A stretch of 64,000 nt of DNA from Natribaculum breve (GTDB lineage: Archaea > Halobacteriota > Halobacteria > Halobacteriales > Natrialbaceae), in assembly GCF_023008585.1 (NCBI RefSeq), contig NZ_CP095390.1:2666001-2730000 (forward strand), in the 5' to 3' direction. The notes beneath the pieces were generated by a model that saw only the letters and a list, made by a program, of their open reading frames with translations, did no database searches and had not been told where the DNA came from. Both the position numbers and the translations under genes were made by a program. Shown one piece after another: positions 44,562 through 53,988 of the stretch (its first letter is position 1; every line of letters begins with the position of its first letter).

Positions 44562-45020
44562 CTACTCGGGCCGGCGCACGCGAACGAGCCCGTCCGTCGT
44601 GACGCCGACGACGAGATCCGTGGTGACCTGTCGACCACTGATCGCGTTGCCGGCGGCGTCGCTGATGATCTTCATCAGGTCGGGCGCGGAGTGGCCCACT
44701 TTCACGCCCGCCTCGTCGCAGGCGTCGTACACCCGCTGTGGGACGTCGTAGAGGTCCGTCCCCTCGGGAACGTGGACTCGGACCGGCGCGCGCAACGCCT
44801 CCGCGAACGCCACCGTCTCCCGTGCCTTCTCGAGATTGTCTCGAGCGCTGCCCTCGATCGACGAGACGTTCGCACGCGAGGTGCCGAGGTGGTCTGCGAT
44901 CTCGGCCTGCGAGACGCCCTGTTCCCGAAGTGCGAGCACCTGTGCCTGGCGTCGAGTGAGGACGCTCGTCTCCGGATCGAAGCCGATCCCCTCGAGCATC
45001 TCGTCGATGTCGTCGATCAC
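44562..45020 (-). CDS. tfx: Tfx family DNA-binding protein
   Basis: 152 residues from GTG 45020 (IDDIDEMLEGIGFDPETS); ATG 45095 would add 25 uncharacteristic residues. The HTH is SVLTRRQAQVLALREQGVSQ, AEIADHLGTSRANVSSIEGS. The C-terminal part (VRVHVPEGTDLYDVPQRVYD, VKVGHSAPDLMKIISDAAGN) is the Tfx-specific domain. Methanogen Tfx regulates a molybdenum formylmethanofuran dehydrogenase operon; here the target may be molybdenum or other metabolism. The adjacent SDR gene is on the same strand downstream. Confidence 0.88.
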   Translation of the reverse strand: MIDDIDEMLEGIGFDPETSVLTRRQAQVLALREQGVSQAEIADHLGTSRANVSSIEGSARDNLEKARETVAFAEALRAPVRVHVPEGTDLYDVPQRVYDACDEAGVKVGHSAPDLMKIISDAAGNAISGRQVTTDLVVGVTTDGLVRVRRPE

Positions 45021-45241
45021 GACGACCGCCTCCGGCGTTCCACGGGTCGCGAGTCCATACGTACTCGTACGTGACGGCGAACCCAAAGCTTCCACGGTCG
45101 TCTGCGCCGACCCGAGACGACTCGCTGGCGGTCAGCCGTGAGCGAGAAGACGATAGAAACCGACGGTGGCAGAATGCAGTCGACCCGGCCGGCAGACGGT
45201 GAGCAAGCTACGGAAAAAACTACCCACTCGAGGGCAGGTGA

Positions 45242-45694
45242 TTACGAACCCCAGAAGTTCTCGCGGCTGCCGAGGCGTTCGCGGGGCGGTTTCTCGTCTT
45301 CGCCTTCCCCGGCGTCTCCGTCGCCGTCTGCGGGTTCGTCCTCCGCGGCGTCGTCGGGGTCCATTGGCAGGCGCTCGAGTTCCTCGGCGCGGGCGTGGTT
45401 GTTGTGGACCTGCGTGATCTCGACGCGGGCGCGGGCCTCGGGGAGAACGCCGTCGACCATCACGATGAACCCGTCTTCCGTTCGTCCGACGCCCGCTCCG
45501 CTCTCGTGGATGTCTTCGACGTCGACGACGACCTCCTCGCCGGCTTTGACAGGCTGGGTTTTGAGGTCCTCGATCGGCTGGTTGTAGTGGTTACACCACT
45601 CTTTCCCGCCGCGGTCGCCGTAGTGTTGACACCCCATTCCGGAAATGCGTTCCGAGAAACTCGGACAGTCGTCCGCGAGTGGGCAGTCTGCCAT
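45242..45694 (-). CDS. TRAM domain RNA-binding protein
   Basis: 150 residues from ATG 45694 (MADCPLADDCPSFSERISGM). N-terminal Cys/His (CPLADDC, CQHYGDRGGKEWCNHY) form a probable zinc finger. The TRAM domain follows: PVKAGEEVVVDVEDIHESGA, GVGRTEDGFIVMVDGVLPEA, RARVEITQVHNNHARAE. An acidic tail ends it. Stand-alone TRAM proteins act as RNA chaperones in archaea. Upstream frame to 45871 is antisense to the Etf promoter and is rejected. Confidence 0.85.
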   Translation of the reverse strand: MADCPLADDCPSFSERISGMGCQHYGDRGGKEWCNHYNQPIEDLKTQPVKAGEEVVVDVEDIHESGAGVGRTEDGFIVMVDGVLPEARARVEITQVHNNHARAEELERLPMDPDDAAEDEPADGDGDAGEGEDEKPPRERLGSRENFWGS

Positions 45695-45848
45695 AGACGC
45701 TACTACCGGTGGCGTCGTTAAACCGCTTGCGTCTCGCGGCCGGTCAGTGCCGGTATACGGAGCGTTACGGCCGTCGAGAAAACAAACGAGTAACCCGAGA
45801 ACTGCCGTTTCGAAAACGTTTACGGGAGTGGCGACGCATTCGAAAATG

Positions 45849-46640
45849 ATGAAGATTCTCGTTACGGTCAAAGAGGTCGCGACCGTCGAAGACGAGTTCG
45901 AGATCGACGGAACCGCGATCGACGAGCGGTTCCTCGGTGCCGACTTGAACGAGTGGGACGACTACGCCATCGAAGCGGCCGTCCAGCTCCAGGAAGACGG
46001 CATCGCCGACGAAGTCGTCACGGTCACGATCGGTCCCGAAGACGCCGAACAGACCATCCGCCAGGCGCTCGCCAAAGGCGCCGACCGCGCCATCCGCGTC
46101 TGGGACGACGCCCTCGCCGACGTCGACCTGCTCGACGTCGGCGCGAAGACGGAGCTCCTCCAGGCCGTCGTCGAGGACGAAGATCCCGACCTCGTGCTCA
46201 CGGGCGTCCAGTCCGGCGACGACAGCTTCGGTGCCACCGGCGTCTCGCTGGCCGACGCGATCGACACCCAGTGGGCCGCCGTCGTCAACGACCTCGAGGT
46301 CGACCCCGACGCCGGAACGGCCAGCGTCCACCGCGAACTCGAGGGCGGCGTCGAGGAACTCACCGAGATCGACCTGCCGGCCGTCCTCACGATCCAGACC
46401 GGGATCAACGAACCCCGCTACGCCAGCCTCCGTGGCATCCGCCAGGCACAGCGCAAACCCCTCGACCACCAGACTCTCGCCGACCTCGGCGTCGACGACG
46501 GTGCCGTCGACGGCGACCTCGAGTTGACCGACATGTACGAACCCGAGACCGAGACCGACGTCACCGTCTTCGAAGGCAGCGCCGAGGAGACCGCCGGCGA
46601 CCTCGCCGACCTGCTTCGCGAGAAGGGGGTGGAAGCATGA
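45849..46640 (+). CDS. etfB: Electron transfer flavoprotein, beta subunit
   Basis: 263 residues from ATG 45849 (MKILVTVKEVATVEDEFEID); the ATG at 45846 adds one Met. LNEWDDYAIEAAVQLQEDGI, VVTVTIGPEDAEQTIRQALA, KGADRAIRVWDD, VLTGVQSGDDSFGATGVSLA and QTGINEPRYASLRGI are typical. It passes electrons from acyl-CoA and other dehydrogenases to the quinone pool with EtfA. TTTACGG at about 45818 could be the TATA element. The stop overlaps etfA by four bases. Confidence 0.94.
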   Translation: MKILVTVKEVATVEDEFEIDGTAIDERFLGADLNEWDDYAIEAAVQLQEDGIADEVVTVTIGPEDAEQTIRQALAKGADRAIRVWDDALADVDLLDVGAKTELLQAVVEDEDPDLVLTGVQSGDDSFGATGVSLADAIDTQWAAVVNDLEVDPDAGTASVHRELEGGVEELTEIDLPAVLTIQTGINEPRYASLRGIRQAQRKPLDHQTLADLGVDDGAVDGDLELTDMYEPETETDVTVFEGSAEETAGDLADLLREKGVEA

Positions 46641-47593
46641 GCGACGTCCTCGCGATCGCCGACCACCGCCGCGGCGAGTTGCGCGACGTCAGCTACGAAC
46701 TCCTCACGGCGGGTCGCGACCTCGCCGACGAGACCGGCGGCGACCTCCACGTCGCCGTCGTCAGCGGCCCCGTCGACGAGTACGCCGAGAAACTCGACCG
46801 CGAGGGCGTCGACGCCGTCCACACCGTCGACTACGGCGAGGAGTTCAACCACGACGTCTACACCCAGGCGATCACCCAGTTGTACGACGCGCTCGCCCCG
46901 CAGTACGTGCTCGCACCGAACAGCGTCAACGGCCTCGACTACGCCCCCGCCGTCGCCAACCGCCTCGACCTCCCGCTGGTCACCGACGTCGTCGATCTCG
47001 CGGTCGACGGTGACGCCCTCGTCGCCACCCGCGAGATGTACGGCGGCAAAGTCGAGACGACGACCGAACTCGCCGCCGACGCCGCAGCCGTCACGATCCG
47101 CAGCGGCGAGTGGCCCGCCGCCGAGGGCACCGGCGACGCCACCGTCGAAGCGTTCGACGTCGACATCGACGAGGACGCTATCGGCTCGACCGTCACCGGC
47201 TTCGAGGAGGTCGCCGGCGGCGACGTCGACATCACCGACGCCGACGTCCTCGTCAGCGTCGGCCGCGGCATCGACGAAGAGGAGAACCTCGAGTTGATCT
47301 TCGACCTCGCGGAGGCGATGGACGCGACGGTCTCTTCCTCGCGCCCGATCGTCGACAACGGGTGGCTCCCGCCGAACCGTCAGGTCGGCCAGTCCGGGAA
47401 GGTCGTCACGCCCGACGTCTACGTCGCGATCGGCATCTCCGGGGCGGTCCAGCACGTCGCCGGGATGAAAGGCTCCGAGACGATCGTCGCGATCAACACC
47501 GACCCCAACGCGCCGATCATGGACATCGCCGACTACGCCATCCACGACGACCTCTTCGACGTCGTCCCCGCGCTCACCGAGGAGTTCCAGTAG
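46637..47593 (+). CDS. etfA: Electron transfer flavoprotein, alpha subunit
   Basis: 318 residues. [20 protein letters not shown] opens the N-terminal domain. The C-terminal FAD domain is complete: [80 protein letters not shown] and [20 protein letters not shown]. It overlaps etfB (ATGA), so equimolar synthesis is likely. No EtfQO/FixC gene is nearby. Confidence 0.95.
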   Translation: MSDVLAIADHRRGELRDVSYELLTAGRDLADETGGDLHVAVVSGPVDEYAEKLDREGVDAVHTVDYGEEFNHDVYTQAITQLYDALAPQYVLAPNSVNGLDYAPAVANRLDLPLVTDVVDLAVDGDALVATREMYGGKVETTTELAADAAAVTIRSGEWPAAEGTGDATVEAFDVDIDEDAIGSTVTGFEEVAGGDVDITDADVLVSVGRGIDEEENLELIFDLAEAMDATVSSSRPIVDNGWLPPNRQVGQSGKVVTPDVYVAIGISGAVQHVAGMKGSETIVAINTDPNAPIMDIADYAIHDDLFDVVPALTEEFQ

Positions 47594-47672
47594 TCGACCG
47601 ACGACCGGGACCGGACGTCGCGGGCAACCGGCAACCGTCACCTACTTTTTCGTCCCATCCTAAGCGCCGGTA

Positions 47673-48515
47673 ATGGAACTTCTGGAGCGCCGACAGGCGC
47701 TAATCGAGGAGCGTCTCGTCGACGTGGTCGACGACGTCGAACCCGAGATGCTCAGGGAAGAAGTTCGCCACGTTGCCCTCTCGGGGGGGAAACGGGTGCG
47801 ACCGACGATCACGGTGCTCGCCTGCGAGACCGTCGGCGGGGACGCCGAAGACGCAGTCGACTTCGGCGTCGGGATCGAACTCGTCCACAGCGCGTCGCTG
47901 GTCGTCGACGACATCATCGACCGATCGGAGCTGCGACGCGGGACGACCAGCGCCTGGACCGAGTACGGACACGGCCCCGCGATCGTCACGAGCGACGGGC
48001 TACTGGGAGAAGCGTTCGCGCTCTTCTCGGCCGATCCGAGGGCCACGCAGGTCGTCGCAGAGTCGATGGTCGAACTCGGCATCGGCGAGGCCACCGAACT
48101 CACGGCCCAGCCGACCACCGAAGACGAGTACATGACCCTCGCCAGACGGAAGACCGGTGCCCTGTTTCGTGCCGCGGCCGAGCTGGGTGCCATCGCCGCC
48201 GACTCCGACGGGTTCACCGTCGAGGCGCTCGGCGACTACGCCGAACGCGTCGGCGTCGCGTTCCAGATCCGCGACGACGTCCTCGACGCGGTCGCCGACC
48301 CCGAAGACCTCGGGAAGCCGACCGGCCACGACGCCGAGATGGACCGCCCCTCGCTCGTCCAGATCACCGACCTCTCGCCGGAGGCGGCGAACGAACGCGC
48401 CAGAACCGAAGCCGACCGCGCGATCGACGCGCTCGAGACCGTCGACGCCGTCGACGCGGCGGCTCGAAACTATCTGCTCGAACTCGCCGAGTTCGTCGTC
48501 GAACGAGAGCGTTAG
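47673..48515 (+). CDS. idsA: Geranylgeranyl/polyprenyl diphosphate synthase
   Basis: 280 residues. LSGGKRVRPTITVLACETVG, the first Asp-rich motif in SLVVDDIIDRSELRRGTTSA near residue 79, and the second in FQIRDDVLDAVADPEDLGKP near residue 197. LARRKTGALFRAAAELGAIA is also typical. It elongates DMAPP with IPP for the archaeal lipid chains; the chain length (C15, C20, C25) cannot be read by eye. Shorter than IdsA homologues of about 350 residues, so it is of the compact type. Confidence 0.9.
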   Translation: MELLERRQALIEERLVDVVDDVEPEMLREEVRHVALSGGKRVRPTITVLACETVGGDAEDAVDFGVGIELVHSASLVVDDIIDRSELRRGTTSAWTEYGHGPAIVTSDGLLGEAFALFSADPRATQVVAESMVELGIGEATELTAQPTTEDEYMTLARRKTGALFRAAAELGAIAADSDGFTVEALGDYAERVGVAFQIRDDVLDAVADPEDLGKPTGHDAEMDRPSLVQITDLSPEAANERARTEADRAIDALETVDAVDAAARNYLLELAEFVVERER

Positions 48516-49612
48516 GCACCTTCTGCCTGGCGCGTGCCGTCCGACAGCCGCGATTCGGCGACGGCGAAGGCGAGCGTACTCGCGATTCCCAGCAGCGTCC
48601 CGCCCGTCAGCGCCGTCGCGAGGTAGGCGATCGAGACCTCGTCGAGGAAGAACGCGCTCACCGCGTGGAGCACGATCGCCATCGCGACGACGTAGAAGGG
48701 GGCGTTGAGGTAGCGCCACTCGAGCGTGCCCGCGATGTACTCGTCGGTGATCTGCCCGAGACTCGTCGTGATGCCGGCCGCCGCGAACCACTGGATCGAA
48801 CCGTAGACGAGCGCCGCGAGGATCGTCGGCGCGCCGACGGGACCGGCCGTCGACGTCTCGAACTGCTCGAGTGCGTTCATCCCGCTGACGCCACCGAGTG
48901 CGAGCAACGCGGCGGCGACGACGTACGCGATGAGCGTCATTCGGCCGGCGTACAGCGACCGGCGGGCGCGTTCGACGGCCGCGTCGAGTCGCTCGCCGAG
49001 GCCCAGGCCTCTCGAGATGAGATAGAGACCGAGCAACGCGGAGGTCGTCCCGAGGACCAGCCCCGGGAAGTCGACCAGCGTCCCGACCAGCGCGAGCGGG
49101 TAGATGAGCAAGACGATGCCGAGCGGGATGAGGATCGTCCCTCGCGTCTCGGGGTCGTCGAGCACCTGTTTGATCGTGTAGTACATCGACTCCAGGTTCT
49201 GGGCCTGGCGAACGACGACGCGCCGGACGCCGTCGATCGGGACGCGAGAGCGAATAACGGGAATGACCGACTCGTCCTGTGCGCCGTCGGTGACGACGAG
49301 GGCGGTGACGTCCTCGCCCGTCGAGATGTTCGCGAGGACGGTGTCGACCTCGTCGCCGACCTCGCGATTCGCGCTGACGTCGCCTTCCTCGTTGCCGGTG
49401 ACGACGGCGACCTCGACGCTCTCGCCTCTCGCCGCGAGGTCGTCGTAGACGTGCAACCCCTGGAAGATGACGTTGACGTCGCTGTCTTCGGGGTCGGCAG
49501 TCGCCAGCGCGACGGCGGCTTCCTCGACGGGATCTCGACCGATGACCGGCGTCGAAAAGCCGGTCTTGCGTCCGAGGTCGTCGTCGAGGTCGACACACAG
49601 GACCAGCAGCAT
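48512..49612 (-). CDS. DUF373 membrane protein
   Basis: 366 residues from ATG 49612 (MLLVLCVDLDDDLGRKTGFS). The N-terminal ~140 residues are a Rossmann-like DUF373 domain (PVIGRDPVEEAAVALATADP, VNVIFQGLHVYDDLAARGES, VEVAVVTGNEEGDVSANREV). About six membrane helices follow (TILIPLGIVLLIYPLALVGT, LTALTGGTLLGIASTLAFAV region). It is an archaeal family of unknown function. The stop overlaps the stop of the convergent idsA gene (48512-48515). Confidence 0.85.
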   Translation of the reverse strand: MLLVLCVDLDDDLGRKTGFSTPVIGRDPVEEAAVALATADPEDSDVNVIFQGLHVYDDLAARGESVEVAVVTGNEEGDVSANREVGDEVDTVLANISTGEDVTALVVTDGAQDESVIPVIRSRVPIDGVRRVVVRQAQNLESMYYTIKQVLDDPETRGTILIPLGIVLLIYPLALVGTLVDFPGLVLGTTSALLGLYLISRGLGLGERLDAAVERARRSLYAGRMTLIAYVVAAALLALGGVSGMNALEQFETSTAGPVGAPTILAALVYGSIQWFAAAGITTSLGQITDEYIAGTLEWRYLNAPFYVVAMAIVLHAVSAFFLDEVSIAYLATALTGGTLLGIASTLAFAVAESRLSDGTRQAEGA

Positions 49613-49768
49613 CGCCCGGAGTTTGTACGGCGCGGTATTTCCATCTTCTGGGGACGACGAAATACTGTCGCGGTCGCCGTCGATGACGGCCGGAACGTGA
49701 CGACGACTCGAGGAACGCGATCGGTTCCGTACGGCTTTTGAGCCTCGGACGGATACTACGGGTACCGA

Positions 49769-50764
49769 ATGATCTCCAAGGGCTGCGAGCAGTGCGCGAA
49801 AGGTGGCAAGATGGTGCTGTTCGTCTACGGTTACTGCGACCAGCGCGACTGCTTTTACTGCCCGCTCGGCGAGAACCGCAAGAACGTCACCGACGTCTAC
49901 GCGAACGAACGCCTCGTCGAGGACGACGAGGACGTCCTCGAGGAGGCCCACAGGATGGACGCACTCGGCACCTCGATCACGGGCGGCGAACCCCAGGAGG
50001 CCTTAGACCGGACCTGTCACTACCTCTCCCTGCTCAAAGACGAGTTCGGCGAGGACCACCACACACACCTCTACACCGGCATCACCGGCGGTCGCGAGAA
50101 CATGCGCCGCCTTGCCGAGGCCGGTCTCGACGAGATCCGGTTTCACCCGCCACTCGAGCAGTGGGGCGACCTCCACGGCACCGAGTGGGAGGACATTCTC
50201 TACGTCGCCCGCGAGGAAGGACTGACGCCGGCGTTCGAGATTCCAGGGATACGACCCGAACCGGAGTTCCTCGAGTTCATAGACGAAGGTGCGGCCGAAT
50301 TCTGTAACGTAAACGAGTTCGAGATGTCCCAGGGCAACTACCGGCGGATGCAGGAAGCGGGATTCGAACTCAAAGAGGGTCACATGAGCGCCGTCGAGGG
50401 CTCCCGCGAGGAGATCCTCGAGGTGATGGGCGACCATCCGAAGGTGTACTTCTGTACGTCCGTGTTCAAAGACGCCGCCCAGCACCGCCGTCGGCTCAAA
50501 CGCATGGCCCGGATCGTTCGCCGGGAGTTCGACGACGTCACCGACGACGGCACCCTCGTCTACGGGAAGACCTACGCCGACCCCGCCCGCTTCGAGGAGC
50601 TCGGCGTCCCCGAGGAGTTCTACACCGTGAAATCGAACCACGTCGAGGTGGCGTGGTGGCTCCTAGAGGAGATGATCGAGGAGGGCGACCTCGAGGACGG
50701 CGAGATCGTCGAGCAGTATCCGACCTACGACGGCCAGGTCGTAGAGCGAACGCCGCTGGCGTGA
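49769..50764 (+). CDS. Radical SAM protein (COG2108-like) with unusual Cys spacing
   Basis: 331 residues. C23-x4-C28-xx-C31 (GYCDQRDCFYCPLGENRKN) stands where a CxxxCxxC radical SAM cluster is expected. An upstream pair C6-xx-C9 (KGCEQCAKGGKMVLF) is also conserved in this family. SITGGEPQEALDRTCHYLSL is the SAM-binding GGEP motif. HHTHLYTGITGGRENMRRLA and FEIPGIRPEPEFLEFIDEGA follow. COG2108 proteins relate to pyruvate-formate-lyase activases and their reaction is unknown. Single gene. Confidence 0.85.
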   Translation: MISKGCEQCAKGGKMVLFVYGYCDQRDCFYCPLGENRKNVTDVYANERLVEDDEDVLEEAHRMDALGTSITGGEPQEALDRTCHYLSLLKDEFGEDHHTHLYTGITGGRENMRRLAEAGLDEIRFHPPLEQWGDLHGTEWEDILYVAREEGLTPAFEIPGIRPEPEFLEFIDEGAAEFCNVNEFEMSQGNYRRMQEAGFELKEGHMSAVEGSREEILEVMGDHPKVYFCTSVFKDAAQHRRRLKRMARIVRREFDDVTDDGTLVYGKTYADPARFEELGVPEEFYTVKSNHVEVAWWLLEEMIEEGDLEDGEIVEQYPTYDGQVVERTPLA

Positions 50765-51269
50765 CCGCGAGCGAACCGGGCGAAGCTGGCAGATTTTGGG
50801 CGAGGTAGCTGACTGCAAAAACCGCACGGCTACGGGATCGGTCGTGAGAAAAACCGGGACGAAAGCCACGATTTGGACCCGAACGGGAGTCCTGTTTTCC
50901 AGCCCGTCGGTCCGGAACATCCGCAGTTTCCGGATCTCGCTTCCACGAGATCCGTTACTGAGCCGTCTCCGGCTCACCGTAGTGGGCTGTTTCGGTCTCC
51001 ACTGAGGCGTTCACCTCGATCCCCTTTTACGGGGAGTTCGGTTTGTACCTCGTCTTCGAGTCGACGTTCCGTGAAGGTGTTCGACTCGAGCGTTCGGTCG
51101 ATCCTCGTGGCTTCCGTCCTCTGTATCTGTGCAGTATGCTACCGTGCAACATAAAATTTTCGTTCGAAGGGGTCACCACCGGCTGGCCGTCGTGGACGGT
51201 CTGGAGAAGCGAGACACCCGACCGAAACGAGAGCGACTGGCGACTGCGAGTACGTTCTACCGCGGTGTC
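50765..51269. other. Gene-free stretch before the 82-bp palindrome
   Basis: About 500 bases with no coding signal on either strand, unusual in this dense window. The plus frame from 50873 (MDPNGSPVFQPVGPEHPQFP) has no start or codon bias support. CCTCGATCCCC at about 51013 with TTACGGGGA forms a weak hairpin, and ACATAAAATTTTCG at about 51150 is the only AT-rich spot. It may hold decayed sequence or an RNA I cannot identify. Confidence 0.45.
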
Positions 51270-51351
51270 ATAACGATGGCTGTGAGTCGGTACCGTCGCA
51301 ACCGCGAACCGCCTTGCGGTTGCGTCGGCAGCCAGTCACAGCCACCATTAT
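51270..51351. repeat. 82-bp palindromic element, second family
   Basis: Arms of about 36 bases: the left begins ATAACGATGGCTGTGA and ends CGTCGCAACCGC, the right begins GCGGTTGCGTCGG and ends CAGCCACCATTAT. They are complementary at most positions around a ten-base loop. The ends differ from the 80-bp family. A half copy lies at 37157-37176. The last base is the first base of the stop codon of the convergent regulator gene. Confidence 0.85.
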
Positions 51352-52589
51352 CACTCGACCTCGGTCAGATCGACTTCCGGCAGCGTGATCAGGTTCTCCC
51401 GGCCGATCCGGAGTTTCCTGATCTCCCCGTCGTCGTCCATCTTCGAGAGCAGCTGTGACACCTTGGCGTTCGACCAGCCAGTCTCTTTGACGATCGACGC
51501 CTGCTTCATTCGGCCGCCGTTTTTCCGGAGCAGCCGGTGGACGCGTTCTTCGTCGCTCAGGAGTTCGACGTCGACGTCGTCGTCTTCGTCGTCGAGGCTG
51601 TCGTACTCGGTTACGACTGGCGCGTCGGACGCGGGTGGGGCAGCGGTCGACGCGTCGTCCATCGCGGCAGGAGACGACCGCTCGTCGCTCAACCGATCGG
51701 GAACGTAGCGATCGACCGCCGAGCCGTCGGCGGCGTGGTAGCGCATCGCGATCAGGTACCCACCGAGCCCGACGAGTGCGAGGAGGGCGACGAACGCGAC
51801 CACGACGAGAACCATCGAGCCGAGAGAGAGGTCGGGCAGGATACTTCCGGGTCCGCTCGGCCCCGGTCCCGGTCCCGGTCCCGGTCCCGCACCCCGGAAG
51901 AGCGTCACCTCGAGTTCGCCGTCCTCGAACTGATGTGGGCCGTCCCAGACGAGTGCACCGTCTTCCGTGCCGACAGGAGGGTCCTCGAATCCGTAGTTCG
52001 CCGGCGGTTCGACGACGAGTCGCTGCCCGTCGCTCAACTTGGGAAGCCAGGTTCCGTCGGCAGTCCGGAAGACGTCACCGAGGTAGAGTCGCGTCCCGTC
52101 GGCGGTGGCAAAGTTCGACCAGGTAAACGAGTACGAGATGACGCCGACGTCGACGGCGTCGGCGCCGTCGCCCGCCGACTCGACGCGTGGGTCGTTCCAG
52201 TCGGCGTCTTCGATGGTCATCTCGCGGTCGGTCGATTGCTCGGCGAGCCGCTGGAACCGTTCGAACGTCGACACGTCGTAACCGACGTCACGCTCGCCGG
52301 ACGCGACCGCGTCCGCGTACGCTTCGAACGCGTCGACGTCGGCGTCGGTCTCGAGGAGGTACCGGCTCTCGATCGTCCAGCGCGCGTCCCCGTCGGCGGT
52401 GACGTTGATCCGGATCACCTGCTGTGGATCGGCGGGGTCGAGCTGCTGGATTTCGGGTGCCACGGTCGACGTCTGTTGCGGGGACCGCTCGGAACCCGTC
52501 GCGACAGACGGGGTAGCAGCCACCACTCCTAGAGAGGACGTGACGAGGAGGACGGTGAGGGCGACAGTGATGGCCGTGGATGACCGCAT
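51351..52589 (-). CDS. Membrane-anchored one-component HTH protein, haloarchaeal type
   Basis: 412 residues from ATG 52589 (MRSSTAITVALTVLLVTSSL). A signal peptide leads to an extracellular beta-rich domain (VIRINVTADGDARWTIESRY, TWSNFATADGTRLYLGDVF), a GP repeat linker (GPGPGPGPGPSGPG), a membrane helix (LGSMVLVVVAFVALLALVGL) and a cytosolic winged helix (LRKNGGRMKQASIVKETGWS, NAKVSQLLSKMDDDGEIRKL). It could transmit an outside signal to DNA directly. It is divergent from the secreted-protein/pilin pair, which are candidate targets. Confidence 0.8.
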   Translation of the reverse strand: MRSSTAITVALTVLLVTSSLGVVAATPSVATGSERSPQQTSTVAPEIQQLDPADPQQVIRINVTADGDARWTIESRYLLETDADVDAFEAYADAVASGERDVGYDVSTFERFQRLAEQSTDREMTIEDADWNDPRVESAGDGADAVDVGVISYSFTWSNFATADGTRLYLGDVFRTADGTWLPKLSDGQRLVVEPPANYGFEDPPVGTEDGALVWDGPHQFEDGELEVTLFRGAGPGPGPGPGPSGPGSILPDLSLGSMVLVVVAFVALLALVGLGGYLIAMRYHAADGSAVDRYVPDRLSDERSSPAAMDDASTAAPPASDAPVVTEYDSLDDEDDDVDVELLSDEERVHRLLRKNGGRMKQASIVKETGWSNAKVSQLLSKMDDDGEIRKLRIGRENLITLPEVDLTEVE

Positions 52590-52716
52590 ACGTATCAACG
52601 CGTGGTTTCCGCGGGGAAAAAACACTTTCCATCCGAAAATAAAATGTTACGAGCGTCTTTGAACGGTCTGAGGGCGCATCAGCACCGCAACGGCGTCGGT
52701 AAAACGTGCCGACTGG

Positions 52717-52726
52717 TTTTTATACT
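52717..52726 (+). promoter_or_regulatory. TATA box of the gene at 52749
   Basis: TTTTTATACT lies 23-32 bases before the ATG at 52749, in the gap between the divergent regulator and secreted-protein genes. Confidence 0.6.
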
Positions 52727-52748
52727 TGTAGTTCACAGTATCGAGAAG

Positions 52749-53963
52749 ATGAAGGACGCGGTCGCTCCCCTCCTCGCGTTGCTTCTCGCGGTGTCGCTGC
52801 CCGTCGGAGCCGTCGCTGCGACAGACCCGATCGACGACGGCGTCGCCGCGTCGACCAAACCGATCGAGACCAACGAGACGACGAACCGGATGGCACTCGA
52901 AGGCGACGTCCAAAGCGGCTACGCCGAGACTGGCCCGGACCTCGCGACGACGCTCGCGAGCCAGAACGACGCGATGCGAGTCGACCGCGAACTGTTCGTG
53001 GTCGACGAGACGTTCGCCACACAGACGAACGACGAGCGACGCGAGACGCTCGAGGCGGCGTACGACCGACTCCGACAGCGGATCGACGCGCTCGATCAGC
53101 GAGAGCGAACCGCGGTGCGACGTCACACTCGTGGTGAGATTTCGGACGGGGAACTCGTGACCGTGCTGTTGCGCAATTATCGGGAGGCGAACGAACTCGA
53201 AGACGCGCTCGTCGAGCTAGAAGACCGCGCGACCCGCGTGCCGGGGTACTCGATCTCGATCGACTCCGATCGGGGTCGACTCGGGACCTACCAGAGTCCC
53301 GTTCGCGCTCAACTCGACGCGACCACGGACGGTGGGGTGGAGACGATCGACGGCGCCGTCCTCGTCGACACGTCCCAGGACGGATTCATCGTCTCGGCGA
53401 TGCACGGTCGCGTCTACCTCCGCGAGGCGACGCGGTTCGACAACCGCGACGTCACCAGATCGAACCAGTTCCAGAGCATTTCAGACGCGTTCGAACACGC
53501 CGAGAGCAAGTATCCGTGGGCGTTCGACCAGCCACCCGGCGTCGGCTCGAGAGGCGCCACGGAGTTTACCGCGGCACAGCTGTACCGAATTCGAGCACCG
53601 ACGGTCCACGGCGACCTCGAGGCGTACCTCGACGGCGGGAGCAAGGAGGTCTACCGCGAGTTCCAGCAACTGACGATCGACGAGTTACCGGCGACGCCGG
53701 AAAACCGGACGTGGACGAGTGACTCGCTCGCGCTGTCGGTCAACCGAACGCCGGTGAACGGCCCGGTCGAGATTACCGTCGTCGACCGAGAGACGGACAG
53801 ACCGGTCGACGGAACGGTCACCGTCGACGGATACGACGTCGGTCGGACGGGTGAGGACGGAACGGTCTGGATACTCCCGCCGGCCGAGAACTTCGACGTC
53901 ACGGTGCGATCGGAAGACGGGAACATAGACGCGGGCATCTCGAGTACCTACCCCGACGTTTAA
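52749..53963 (+). CDS. Secreted haloarchaeal protein (DUF7096/DUF7094-like)
   Basis: 404 residues from ATG 52749. The signal peptide is MKDAVAPLLALLLAVSLPVG, cut near AVAA. Then comes a helical coiled stretch (AAYDRLRQRIDALDQRERTA, LEDALVELEDRATRVPGY) and beta-strand domains, with a carboxypeptidase-regulatory-like end (PVEITVVDRETDRPVDGTVT, GYDVGRTGEDGTVWILPPAE). The middle resembles conserved haloarchaeal secreted families found beside type IV pilin genes. The function is unknown. Confidence 0.75.
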   Translation: MKDAVAPLLALLLAVSLPVGAVAATDPIDDGVAASTKPIETNETTNRMALEGDVQSGYAETGPDLATTLASQNDAMRVDRELFVVDETFATQTNDERRETLEAAYDRLRQRIDALDQRERTAVRRHTRGEISDGELVTVLLRNYREANELEDALVELEDRATRVPGYSISIDSDRGRLGTYQSPVRAQLDATTDGGVETIDGAVLVDTSQDGFIVSAMHGRVYLREATRFDNRDVTRSNQFQSISDAFEHAESKYPWAFDQPPGVGSRGATEFTAAQLYRIRAPTVHGDLEAYLDGGSKEVYREFQQLTIDELPATPENRTWTSDSLALSVNRTPVNGPVEITVVDRETDRPVDGTVTVDGYDVGRTGEDGTVWILPPAENFDVTVRSEDGNIDAGISSTYPDV

Positions 53964-53966
53964 GTA
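53959..53966 (+). promoter_or_regulatory. TATA box of the pilin gene inside the upstream stop
   Basis: TTTAAGTA lies 23-30 bases before the ATG at 53989 and contains the TAA stop of the preceding gene (53961-53963). The pilin can be transcribed on its own although it follows that gene closely. Confidence 0.55.
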
Positions 53967-53988
53967 CGAACGCCCGGCCAGACCGGCC

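Noticed and set aside
51841..51900. DNA tandem repeat as a mobile feature in the regulator gene
   Set aside because: The GGTCCC-type repeat is in frame and codes the Gly-Pro linker before the membrane helix.
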